NCBI RefSeq assembly: GCF_002443155.1
Contig: NZ_CP023667.1
Span: forward strand, 868,001 to 932,000
Length of the DNA: 64,000 nt
Source: Alcaligenes faecalis
GTDB taxonomy: Bacteria; Pseudomonadota; Gammaproteobacteria; Burkholderiales; Burkholderiaceae_B
Reading direction: 5' to 3'
Shown here: piece after piece, positions 27,003 through 34,841 of the stretch
Layout: the number at the start of each line of letters is the position of its first letter
Numbering within the stretch: position 1 is the stretch's first letter
Notes under the pieces: generated by a model
Told to the model about the DNA's origin: nothing
What the model saw: only the letters and a program-made list of their open reading frames with translations
Database searches by the model: none
Program-made: the position numbers and the translations under genes

Positions 27003-27309
27003 ATTCTATATTGTCTGGGTCAGGTCAGATTTCCAGAAATTATTAAAAAGCTGGGGCGCATGCATAATCGCCCCAGCTTGATTTTTAAAATCAGCAGAGG
27101 GTGTGAGATAAATAAAATTGATTAAGCAGCTTATCAAAAAGAGAGTGCTGTTTTAATTTTGGCTTAATACCTGCTTGATACAAACTGGCTGGACACATTA
27201 CCAAGCTCGCTTTGCGAAGTCTCAGTTATTGCTGTGTATCATCCTGTTTTTGCTGGATTTTTTTGATTAAGGATGCTCTGCGCAGTTTCCCCCATTAAGG
27301 AGAATACTG
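27003..27309. other. Gene-free region before the SQR-like gene
   Basis: About 300 AT-rich bases. They contain the strong hairpin at 27049-27079 and, beyond it, presumably the promoter of the SQR-like gene, but no clear -35/-10 pair was found. I see no coding sequence. Confidence 0.5.
27049..27079. terminator. Strong isolated hairpin, terminator-like on both strands
   Basis: AAGCTGGGGCG and CGCCCCAGCTT form a perfect 11-bp stem with a 9-base loop. T-rich tracts follow on both strands (GATTTTTAAA on plus, TTTTTAATAA on minus). It is a second hairpin 50 bases past the typA terminator and may be a backup terminator. Confidence 0.6.
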
Positions 27310-28500
27310 ATGGTGCAGCATATTGTGATTGTAGGTGGTGGTATTGGCGGTACGATGACCGCCAATCATCTGGTGACCAAGCTATACCCGGAAATTCGCT
27401 CTGGTAAAGTCCGCATTACCATGTTGTCCAATTCCCCCTGGCATTATTACAAGCCCGCTTTTATGTACGTGGCTTTTGATGCTTTTTTCAGGGACGAGCT
27501 GCGACGCCCCCAAATTTCCCTTTTACGTCCCGAAATTGATTTCCAGCTGGAGGAAGTCACTGGTTTCGACTTCAAGGCCAGCCGTCTGCACTGCGCCAGC
27601 GGCAAGAAGATCGACTATGACTACCTGGTTCTGTCTACCGGCTGCGTCCCCTCACCGGAAAAAATCGAAGGCCTGAAAGAGGGCGGTGATCATTTCTATC
27701 AGCATGCGCCCGCGCGCCAATTGGCGGACCGCCTGAGCAAGCTGGAAAAGGGCCGTGTGCTGGTAACGGTGACTTTCCCAAAGACCCATAACGTTCCCCA
27801 CCAGTGCGGTATCGCGCCGGTAGAAACCACCTTGATGCTGGATGAGTATCTGCGCCGCCGTGGTGTGCGCGACAAGGTGGAGATTGCCTACACCTATCCA
27901 ACGACCTCTCAGCTTTTGCGCAACTGCCTGTTCATGCAAAACGAGGTGTGTCAGGTTTTGCCGCCCATTTTTGAGGACCGAGACATCAAGCACCAACGCG
28001 GCTTTACCTTGAGCCGGGTGGACCCTGAACGCAAGATTGCCTATTCCGAAGAAGGCGCAGAAGAGCCATTCGACCTCCTGATGGCAACTCCTCCCATTAC
28101 GGCCGTGCCCGCCGTTCGTGACTCGGGAATTTCTCAAGCAGCCGACAACGAAGGCTGGGTACCCACGGATCACCAGACAATGAAAGTGCTGGGCCTGGAC
28201 AATGTGTATGTACTGGGCGATACGGTGGACTTGCCTATCAGTAAAGCCGGTGGTTCTTGTCACAATCAGTCTCCCGTCGTCGTTAATAACCTGGCCTCGG
28301 AGCTGCGTTTCGGACGCACTTGTGACGAATACGATGGCCGGGTGGTGGCGGTGGCACAAATGGGTCTGGAGGGCGGCATGCCGCTCTGGTACGACTACAA
28401 GGAGGATGTGCATCCTACGCCGCCCACCAAGCTGGGTGGCTTGCTGCGCAAGGGTTTTAACCGGGGTATTTACTGGGCCGTGGCCCGTGGCTTGGTCTAA
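27310..28500 (+). CDS. Sulfide:quinone oxidoreductase-like flavoprotein (396 aa)
   Basis: FAD-binding pyridine-nucleotide-disulfide-type oxidoreductase. The Rossmann motif is IVIVGGGIGGTMTANHL. The cysteine positions resemble SQR/FCSD proteins: TGCVPSPEKI, HQCGIAPVE (the flavin-side Cys) and GGSCHNQSPVV near the place where the second redox Cys usually lies. It probably transfers electrons from sulfide or another reduced sulfur donor to quinone at the membrane. The C-terminal LLRKGFNRGIYWAVARGLV may be a membrane-anchoring amphipathic helix. AAGGAG precedes the ATG. The DUF1641 gene follows, a pairing common for this subgroup. True SQR activity is not proven by sequence. Confidence 0.8.
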   Translation: MVQHIVIVGGGIGGTMTANHLVTKLYPEIRSGKVRITMLSNSPWHYYKPAFMYVAFDAFFRDELRRPQISLLRPEIDFQLEEVTGFDFKASRLHCASGKKIDYDYLVLSTGCVPSPEKIEGLKEGGDHFYQHAPARQLADRLSKLEKGRVLVTVTFPKTHNVPHQCGIAPVETTLMLDEYLRRRGVRDKVEIAYTYPTTSQLLRNCLFMQNEVCQVLPPIFEDRDIKHQRGFTLSRVDPERKIAYSEEGAEEPFDLLMATPPITAVPAVRDSGISQAADNEGWVPTDHQTMKVLGLDNVYVLGDTVDLPISKAGGSCHNQSPVVVNNLASELRFGRTCDEYDGRVVAVAQMGLEGGMPLWYDYKEDVHPTPPTKLGGLLRKGFNRGIYWAVARGLV

Positions 28501-28514
28501 TTCAGGAGAGACAG

Positions 28515-28973
28515 ATGAATTCGGTATCGGATAAATCCTTGAATCCCGGTGATGCGGGCGCTGCTCAGAAGGCCCCTTCCGCTCTGGAAAGCCTGCTGGG
28601 AGAAGATCCAGGCATCAAGGGCCTGGATGAGTTGATCGGTAAGATCGAACCCTTGCTGGCGGGTGGTCGTTTGAATCGGGTGGTGGATGCGGTGTCCCTG
28701 CTGGTCGATCTGGTCGATATGAGCGACGACTATATGCTTGAAAAGCTCATGAAGGGCTTTGAGGAGGGCGTAGGGGCCGCCTGGTCGGTTGGAAACGCTG
28801 CACGTATGGCTGCGGACCAGGTGAGGGCTACCGAGACCACCCCGACCCTGATGGGGCTTATACGCCTGGCCAAGGAGCCGGAAGTGCGACGTGGTCTGAC
28901 TTTCTTTCTGATGATGGCCGGTGTGATGGGGCGCCAGATGCGCTATCAGAACCTGGACCATATGGGGGATTGA
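28515..28973 (+). CDS. DUF1641 family protein (152 aa)
   Basis: A small, mostly helical protein of the DUF1641 family, which is found next to or fused to SQR-like flavoproteins and some formate dehydrogenases. The core pattern LLAGGRLNRVVDAVSLLVDLVDMSDDYMLEKLMKGFE and the following amphipathic helices (TLMGLIRLAKEPEVRRGLTFFLMMAGVMG) match it. It likely assists the adjacent oxidoreductase, for example in quinone or membrane docking (inference). It starts 14 bases after the SQR-like stop. Confidence 0.82.
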   Translation: MNSVSDKSLNPGDAGAAQKAPSALESLLGEDPGIKGLDELIGKIEPLLAGGRLNRVVDAVSLLVDLVDMSDDYMLEKLMKGFEEGVGAAWSVGNAARMAADQVRATETTPTLMGLIRLAKEPEVRRGLTFFLMMAGVMGRQMRYQNLDHMGD

Positions 28974-28995
28974 TACGGTAGCTGTATCGCTAAAG

Positions 28996-29031
28996 AAAAA
29001 TGGGCCGCTTTTGCAAGCGGCCCATTTTTTT
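28996..29031. terminator. Bidirectional terminator
   Basis: AAAAATGGGCCGCTT pairs perfectly with AAGCGGCCCATTTTT around TTGC. T runs on both sides let it serve the DUF1641 gene on the plus strand and the ABC permease gene on the minus strand. Confidence 0.92.
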
Positions 29032-29048
29032 ACTCAGTACCTCAGCAC

Positions 29049-29750
29049 TTAGTGATTCAAAAATGCCATCTGGCGTTTTTCCACAATACGGAAAGCACCC
29101 ACCAGAATGAAGGACACGCACAGGTAAATCAGTGCAGCAATCCCGTAGGAGGTGAAGGTCTGGTAGGTGGCCGCATTGGCATCTCGCGCGATCTTGAGCA
29201 GGTCAGGAACCGTGGCGGTAAAGGCCAGCGAGGTGGCATGCAGCATCAGCACCACTTCATTGCTGTAAGCAGGCAGGACACGGCGCAGGGCTTGCGGCAG
29301 AATCACGCGGCGGTACAAGGTCCAGCCGGACATGCCATAGGCGCGGGCCGACTCGACTTCGCCGGGCGGCATGGAGCGGATGGCGCCGGCAAAAATCTCG
29401 GTGGTATAGCCCACGGTATTCAAGGTCAGTGCCAGAATCATGCAATTGAAGCCGCTCATGAAGAAGGCTTCCAATGCAGGCACGGATTTGACGATGGCCA
29501 GCTTGTACATGGCGGTGTAGATCAAAAGGATCTGCACATACAAGGGAGTGCCACGGAAAAAGTAGGTGAAGGCACCGATAGGGCGCGACAGCCAGGCTTT
29601 GCCCGAGACACGGCCAATGGCCATGAAAATAGACAGGAAAAAGCCGATCACGACCGAGATCACCAGCAGCCACAGTGTCATGGCCAGGCCCGAGAGCTGA
29701 CCATTGCTTTGGTACAGGTAGGCGCGCCAGAATTCGTTCAGAACATCCAT
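29049..29750 (-). CDS. Polar amino acid ABC transporter permease, HisM/ArtM type (233 aa)
   Basis: Inner-membrane subunit with about five hydrophobic segments and the HisMQ EAA loop (VESARAYGMSGWTLYRRVILPQALRRVLPAYSNEVVLM), which docks the ATPase. FFRGTPLYVQILLIYT is the family's conserved N-terminal-half motif. The start overlaps the last base of the other permease gene. No ATPase gene is present in this locus, so one must be shared from elsewhere. Confidence 0.93.
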   Translation of the reverse strand: MDVLNEFWRAYLYQSNGQLSGLAMTLWLLVISVVIGFFLSIFMAIGRVSGKAWLSRPIGAFTYFFRGTPLYVQILLIYTAMYKLAIVKSVPALEAFFMSGFNCMILALTLNTVGYTTEIFAGAIRSMPPGEVESARAYGMSGWTLYRRVILPQALRRVLPAYSNEVVLMLHATSLAFTATVPDLLKIARDANAATYQTFTSYGIAALIYLCVSFILVGAFRIVEKRQMAFLNH

Positions 29751-30439
29751 TAGAACTGCGCTCCTTTCACGCCAATGTTGTAGCGTCGTTCCAGGTAGCC
29801 CAGCCCGATATTGCTGACGGCTGTCAGGCCCAGATAGATCAGGGCGGTGATGCCGACAAACAAGAAGGAGTTGAAGGTCGCGTTACCAGCGTTTTGCGCA
29901 ATCTTGACCACATCGCTCAGGCCGATCAGGGACACCAGCGCGGTGGATTTGAGCAGGATTTGCCAGTTGTTGCCCAGCCCGGGCAATGCGTAGCGCATCA
30001 TTTGTGGAATCTGGATGCGGTGCAAAACCTGCCAGGCGCTCCAGCCACAGGCCTTGCCGGCTTCCATCTGGCCTTTGGGGATGGCCATCAGGGCACCACG
30101 GAAGGTTTCGGCAAAGTAGGCACCATAAATAAAGCCCAGCGTGACCACACCGGCGCCAAAGGGATCGATCTCGATCATGTCCCATTCCAGCCAGTCAGTC
30201 AGCTCGTTCAGCCAGATTTGCAGGCTGAAAAAGAACAGCATCAAGAGCACCAGGTCCGGGACGCCCCGGATCAAGGTGGTATACAAACCGCCCACCCAAC
30301 GCAGCAGCGAGGCGCGGGACAGTTTCATCAGGGCAGCGACCAGACCCAGCACCAGGGAAACCAGCAGTGAGAGCACGGCCAGTTTGATGGTTTCCCAGGT
30401 GCCGACCAGCAACTGCGGCCCATAACCGTAAAGCAACAT
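29750..30439 (-). CDS. Polar amino acid ABC transporter permease, HisQ/ArtQ type (229 aa)
   Basis: Partner permease. It has the typical LIRGVPDLVLLMLFFFSLQIW, and an EAA loop MEAGKACGWSAWQVLHRIQIPQMMRYALPGLGNNW. About five membrane spans are expected. It forms a heterodimer with the HisM-type protein downstream (overlap of one base) and works with the binding protein encoded upstream. The MIEIDPFGAGVVTLGFIYGAYFAETFRG segment is standard for the family. Confidence 0.93.
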   Translation of the reverse strand: MLLYGYGPQLLVGTWETIKLAVLSLLVSLVLGLVAALMKLSRASLLRWVGGLYTTLIRGVPDLVLLMLFFFSLQIWLNELTDWLEWDMIEIDPFGAGVVTLGFIYGAYFAETFRGALMAIPKGQMEAGKACGWSAWQVLHRIQIPQMMRYALPGLGNNWQILLKSTALVSLIGLSDVVKIAQNAGNATFNSFLFVGITALIYLGLTAVSNIGLGYLERRYNIGVKGAQF

Positions 30440-30455
30440 GGTTCAGGTATCCAGG

Positions 30456-31250
30456 TCAGGGCGCGATGCGAATGTTTTCTTTTTGGAAGTACTTGTCGGC
30501 AAAGGTTTGCATGGTGCCATCGGCCTTCATTTCGCGCAGAACTTCATCAACGGTTTTCTTGAGTTTCTTGTTGCCCTTGCGAATGCCCATGGCGATAGGC
30601 TCGTTCAGAATTGGGCTGTCGTCCACGGTGCTGCCGGTCAGCTCAAAGTCGGCACCGGCCGGTTTGGTCAAAAAGCCTTCAACGGCGTTTTGCGCTTCCT
30701 GGAAGGTGGCGTCCACACGGCCACCGGCCAGGTCATTGAAGGCGTCGGTGTAGCTGGGGTAAGCCACAATGGTCACACCGTTATTGGCCCAGTTCTGACG
30801 CGCATAGGTTTCCATGGTGGTGCCTTGTTGCACGCCGACACGCTTGCCTTTCAGGGATTCGGCGGTGGGTTCCAGACCGCTGCCTTTGCGCGCAGCCAGG
30901 CGAACCGGCACGATGTACATGGGCTCGCTGAAGTCGATCACCTTGGCACGTGCCTCAGTAGCCGTCATGGTGGAGTTGGCCAGATCGAACTTGCGTGCTT
31001 GCAGGCCAGGGATCAGGCTGTCAAAGGACTGGTCGATCCACACGCACTTGGCGTCCAGGCGCTTACAGATTTCGTTGCCGATGTCGATGTCAAAGCCTTG
31101 CAGCTCGCCACTGGGGTCCAGAAACTCGAAGGGGGGGTAGCCCGCTTCAGTGGCAAAACGGATTTCGGACGGCCCGGCTGCATGGGCAGCAGCGGGCACC
31201 AAGGCACTGCAAAAAGCCACCATCAGGAGGCGGGCAAGCATTTTGTTCAT
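30456..31250 (-). CDS. Periplasmic amino-acid-binding protein, HisJ/ArgT-like (264 aa)
   Basis: Family 3 solute-binding protein. The signal peptide (MNKMLARLLMVAFCSALVPAAAHA) is cleaved near residue 24. The mature part begins EIRFATEAGYPPFEFLDPSGELQGFDIDIGNEICKRL, the usual lysine/arginine/ornithine/histidine-binding layout, and contains NSTMTATEARAKVIDFSEPMY. A Cys pair (EICKRLDAKC) fits the disulfide seen in HisJ/ArgT. The ligand is probably a basic amino acid or opine (inference). Confidence 0.92.
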   Translation of the reverse strand: MNKMLARLLMVAFCSALVPAAAHAAGPSEIRFATEAGYPPFEFLDPSGELQGFDIDIGNEICKRLDAKCVWIDQSFDSLIPGLQARKFDLANSTMTATEARAKVIDFSEPMYIVPVRLAARKGSGLEPTAESLKGKRVGVQQGTTMETYARQNWANNGVTIVAYPSYTDAFNDLAGGRVDATFQEAQNAVEGFLTKPAGADFELTGSTVDDSPILNEPIAMGIRKGNKKLKKTVDEVLREMKADGTMQTFADKYFQKENIRIAP

Positions 31251-31298
31251 GTGGAGGACTCCGGCAAATATCGACTAGCTTGTGGCATTCAATACAAA

Positions 31299-31324
31299 TT
31301 CGGCCCTGCTGATGGAGGGCCGAA
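31299..31324 (-). terminator. Probable terminator of the LOG-family gene
   Basis: TTCGGCCCT and AGGGCCGAA form a perfect 9-bp stem with an 8-base loop 28 bases after the LOG stop. The minus-strand U tract is short (ATTTG). Confidence 0.55.
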
Positions 31325-31352
31325 GAAAGACTGCAAATTTAACCCGTACGCC

Positions 31353-32021
31353 TTACTGGGGCAATGCGGGTTCCGCCCTAGGCAGTACGCAGCACTGGTT
31401 GATGTAGCCCATGACCTCGTCCAGATCGTCGGTCAGGACCAGCAAATTCAGGTCTTTGGGGCCGATCAGGCCCATCTCCATCAATTGCTCACCAATCCAG
31501 TCGAGCAGGCCGGACCAAAAGGAAGTGCCGATCAGTACAATGGGTGCGGGTGGGACTTTGCCCGTTTGGACCAAAGTCATGACTTCAAACAGCTCGTCCA
31601 GGGTACCGAAGCCGCCAGGCAGGGCAATGTAAGCCCAGCTGTGCATGAAAAAGGTGGCCTTGCGCGAGTAGAAGTACTCGAACTGCAGGCTTTGTGTCTG
31701 GTACGGGTTGTTGGTGGTTTCGTGGGGCAAGCGTATATTCAGGCCAATACTTTGCCCGCCTGCTTCGTACGCGCCTTTATTGGCGGCTTCCATCAGGCCA
31801 GGGCCGCCGCCTGCAATCAGGGTGACGCCCGCTTCGGCCAGACGACGACCCAGTTCCTGGGCCAGTTCGTAGTAAGGATGACCGGGTTTGATGCGTGCGC
31901 TGCCGAAAACACTAACGCCAGCACCCATTTCTTTTAATGTATCGACCGCAGTTTGCAGTTCCTTCATGATGGTAGGAATCTGCTCAGAGGCCGGTAAACG
32001 GACGATTTTATTGTTAGACAT
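31353..32021 (-). CDS. LOG-family protein (TIGR00730), putative nucleoside-5'-monophosphate phosphoribohydrolase (222 aa)
   Basis: Lysine-decarboxylase-like Rossmann protein of the LOG family, which hydrolyses nucleoside or cytokinin monophosphates to base and ribose-5-phosphate. Signature motifs are GGGPGLMEAANKGAYEAGG and PGGFGTLDELFEVMTL (the PGGxGTxxE motif with catalytic Glu). The start codon CAT on the plus strand (32019-32021) overlaps the polA ATG (32020-32022). An AAGG ribosome-binding sequence lies 8 bases upstream, inside polA. The physiological substrate in bacteria of this group is not established. Confidence 0.9.
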   Translation of the reverse strand: MSNNKIVRLPASEQIPTIMKELQTAVDTLKEMGAGVSVFGSARIKPGHPYYELAQELGRRLAEAGVTLIAGGGPGLMEAANKGAYEAGGQSIGLNIRLPHETTNNPYQTQSLQFEYFYSRKATFFMHSWAYIALPGGFGTLDELFEVMTLVQTGKVPPAPIVLIGTSFWSGLLDWIGEQLMEMGLIGPKDLNLLVLTDDLDEVMGYINQCCVLPRAEPALPQ

Positions 32022-34737
32022 GAAAAAAACCTTGTTGCTCGTTGATGGTTCCAGCTATCTGTACCGAGCGTACCATGCGATGCCCGATCTGCGAAACGCG
32101 CAAGGCCAGCCTACAGGCGCCTTGTACGGGGTCATCAATATGCTGCGCCGTCTGCTACAGGATTATCAGGCGGACTATATGGTATGCGTTTTCGATGCCA
32201 AGGGCCGCACATTCCGGGACGATCTGTACGATCAATACAAGGCTAACCGGCCCTCCATGCCCGAAGATATGGCAGTGCAAATAGAGCCTATTCACAAAGC
32301 GGTACGCGCCATGGGCTGGCATCTGATTTGTCAGCCTGGCGTAGAGGCCGACGATATCATCGGCACGCTTTCCCGTCTGGCGGCTGAAAATGGCATCGAG
32401 ACGGTGGTGTCTACCGGGGACAAGGACCTGGCCCAGCTGGTCAATGAGCATGTGCAGCTGGTCAATACCATGAGTAACGAAAAGCTGGATGTAGAGGGCG
32501 TCACCAGCAAGTACGGCGTACGCCCAGATCAGATTATCGATTATTTGATGCTGATTGGCGACACTTCGGACAATATTCCCGGCGTGCCCAAGGTGGGCCC
32601 CAAGACGGCCGCCAAGTGGCTGGCCGAGTATGGCAGCCTGGACGAACTGTTGCAGCATGCCGACAAGATCAAGGGGGTGGCCGGCCAGAACCTGCGTGAT
32701 TTCAGCTCCAACTTTGACATGACGCGCAAGCTGGTCACGGTCAAACTCGATTGCGAGGTGCCTGGTTTTACGGGGGATTTCGAAGCCTTGGAGCCGGAGC
32801 CCCGCGACAATGCCGTGTTGCAGGATATCTACGAAACCTATGGGTTCCGTAGCTGGTTGCGTGAACTGACGGCTGATCCCACGCGCGTGCCCGCCCAGGA
32901 TGCGCGTGTCGAGGCTGAAACGCCTGCAGCCCCCGCTGAGCTGGATTACCAGACCGTCACGACTAAAGAACAGTTGCAGTCCCTGTTAAGCCTGCTGGAA
33001 AAGGCCGAGCTGGTGGCGCTGGATACGGAAACCACCTCCCTGGACCCCTTGATGGCGCGTCTGGTGGGCTTGTCGGTGTCGGTCAAGGCCGGTCAGGCTT
33101 TTTATGTGCCGGTGGCCCATCGTGGCTCGCTGGATGTGGAACAGCTGGATAAAGACTATGTGCTGGAAACCCTGCGCCCCTGGTTGGAAAACGCAGAGGC
33201 GGCCAAGGTCCTGCATAACGCCAAATACGATACTCATGTCCTGCTGAATGAAAAAGTCAGCCTGCGCGGTATCCGCGAGGACACCATGTTGCAGGCTTAT
33301 GTTCTGCAATCGCACAAGCGTGTCGGCATGGAAGAGCTGGCCTTGCAATGGCTGGGTCTGAAAGGGGCGTCTTACGAGGATATTTGCGGCAAGGGAGCCA
33401 AGCAGATCGGCTTTGATGAAGTGGATATTCCGGTGGCTTCGCAATACGCCTGCGAAGATGCGGACTACACCCTGCGTCTGCATCAGTGCCTGCGTCCCCA
33501 AGTGGCCAAGGAAGAGGGGCTGGAGCGCATTTACCTGCTGGAAGTTCAGGCCTCGGATGTGCTGACCATTGTGGAGCGCAATGGCGTCAAGATTGATGTG
33601 CCTACTTTGGCGCGCCAAAGCCACGAGTTGGGTCAGAAAATGCTGGAGCTGGAAAACAAGGCCTACGAACTGGCCGATCAGCCCTTCAATATGAACTCCC
33701 CCAAGCAAGTGGGCGAGATTCTGTTCGGCAAGCTGGGTATTCCGGTGGTTCGTAAAACGGCCAGCGGTGCCCCCTCTACCGATGAGGATGTGCTGACCCG
33801 TTTGGCTCAGGATTACCCCTTGCCGCAGGTACTGCTGGAGTACCGTGGTCTGGCCAAACTCAAGTCCACCTACACGGACAAACTGCCCAAAATGGTGAAT
33901 CCGGACAGTGGCCGCGTGCATACCCGTTATGCACAGGCTGCCGTCATTACGGGGCGTTTGGCGTCCTCCGATCCTAACTTGCAGAACATTCCGGTGCGTA
34001 CGGCAGAAGGTCGCCGTGTTCGTGCCGCCTTCGTGTCCGAACTGGGCAAAGTGGTTTCGGCTGACTATTCCCAGATCGAATTGCGTGTGATGGCCCATGT
34101 GTCGGGCGACGAAAATCTGCAGCAGGTGTTCGAGCAGGGCGGGGACGTGCACACGGCGACCGCTGCCGAGATCTTCGGTGTGGATGCCAAGGACGTCAGC
34201 TCTGATCAGCGTCGTGCGGCCAAGGCGATCAACTTTGGTCTGATCTACGGCATGGGCGAATTCGGCCTGGCCAGCAATCTGGGTATTACTCGTGATGCAG
34301 CCCGTGCCTATATTGATCGTTATTTCGCTCGTTATCCTGGCGTGGCCAGCTACATGACGCGCATCAAAGCGCAGGCGCACGAGCAGGGTTATGTGGAAAC
34401 CGTGTTTGGTCGCCGTCTGTGGCTACCTGAACTGAAGGGCGCGAAAGGGCCACGCATGGCCGGTGCAGAGCGTGCCGCCATTAACGCCCCGATGCAGGGC
34501 ACTTCGGCTGACCTGATCAAGATGGCCATGGTGGCTGTGCAACGCTGGCTGGAAGAAAAAGGGCTGCGTACGCAGATGGTGATGCAGGTACATGACGAAT
34601 TGGTATTCGATGTACCCGAAGACGAGCTGGATGTCCTGCGTGAAAACTTGCCGGGCCTGATGTGCAATGTGGCCAAGCTGGATGTGCCGCTGGTGGCTGA
34701 AGTCGGCGTGGGCGATAACTGGGAACAGGCTCACTAA
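32020..34737 (+). CDS. polA: DNA polymerase I (905 aa)
   Basis: Repair and Okazaki-fragment-processing polymerase. The N-terminal 5'-3' exonuclease domain (about 1-290) has LLLVDGSSYLYRAYHA. The 3'-5' proofreading domain is intact with acidic DTETTSLDP, and the polymerase domain has motif A (DYSQIELRVMAHVSGD), motif B (RRAAKAINFGLIYGMGEFG) and motif C (VHDELVFDV). The start ATG 32020 overlaps the start codon of the divergent LOG gene. No Shine-Dalgarno sequence is visible upstream, and a longer frame from 31888 would run antisense through that gene and is rejected. It ends at a strong terminator. Confidence 0.97.
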   Translation: MKKTLLLVDGSSYLYRAYHAMPDLRNAQGQPTGALYGVINMLRRLLQDYQADYMVCVFDAKGRTFRDDLYDQYKANRPSMPEDMAVQIEPIHKAVRAMGWHLICQPGVEADDIIGTLSRLAAENGIETVVSTGDKDLAQLVNEHVQLVNTMSNEKLDVEGVTSKYGVRPDQIIDYLMLIGDTSDNIPGVPKVGPKTAAKWLAEYGSLDELLQHADKIKGVAGQNLRDFSSNFDMTRKLVTVKLDCEVPGFTGDFEALEPEPRDNAVLQDIYETYGFRSWLRELTADPTRVPAQDARVEAETPAAPAELDYQTVTTKEQLQSLLSLLEKAELVALDTETTSLDPLMARLVGLSVSVKAGQAFYVPVAHRGSLDVEQLDKDYVLETLRPWLENAEAAKVLHNAKYDTHVLLNEKVSLRGIREDTMLQAYVLQSHKRVGMEELALQWLGLKGASYEDICGKGAKQIGFDEVDIPVASQYACEDADYTLRLHQCLRPQVAKEEGLERIYLLEVQASDVLTIVERNGVKIDVPTLARQSHELGQKMLELENKAYELADQPFNMNSPKQVGEILFGKLGIPVVRKTASGAPSTDEDVLTRLAQDYPLPQVLLEYRGLAKLKSTYTDKLPKMVNPDSGRVHTRYAQAAVITGRLASSDPNLQNIPVRTAEGRRVRAAFVSELGKVVSADYSQIELRVMAHVSGDENLQQVFEQGGDVHTATAAEIFGVDAKDVSSDQRRAAKAINFGLIYGMGEFGLASNLGITRDAARAYIDRYFARYPGVASYMTRIKAQAHEQGYVETVFGRRLWLPELKGAKGPRMAGAERAAINAPMQGTSADLIKMAMVAVQRWLEEKGLRTQMVMQVHDELVFDVPEDELDVLRENLPGLMCNVAKLDVPLVAEVGVGDNWEQAH

Positions 34738-34758
34738 GGCTTCTTGGCAAGCTAAAGA

Positions 34759-34798
34759 AAAAAGGAAAAGGCGACCTGATGGTCGCCTTTTCCTTTTT
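34759..34798. terminator. Bidirectional terminator between polA and the Na/Pi cotransporter gene
   Basis: AAAAAGGAAAAGGCGACC pairs with GGTCGCCTTTTCCTTTTT, 18 perfect base pairs around TGAT. The A/T-rich ends make it work for both converging genes. Confidence 0.93.
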
Positions 34799-34841
34799 AA
34801 GCAGCAGAACGGCTTGTTTTAACCGCCCGGCTGCAGTCTGT

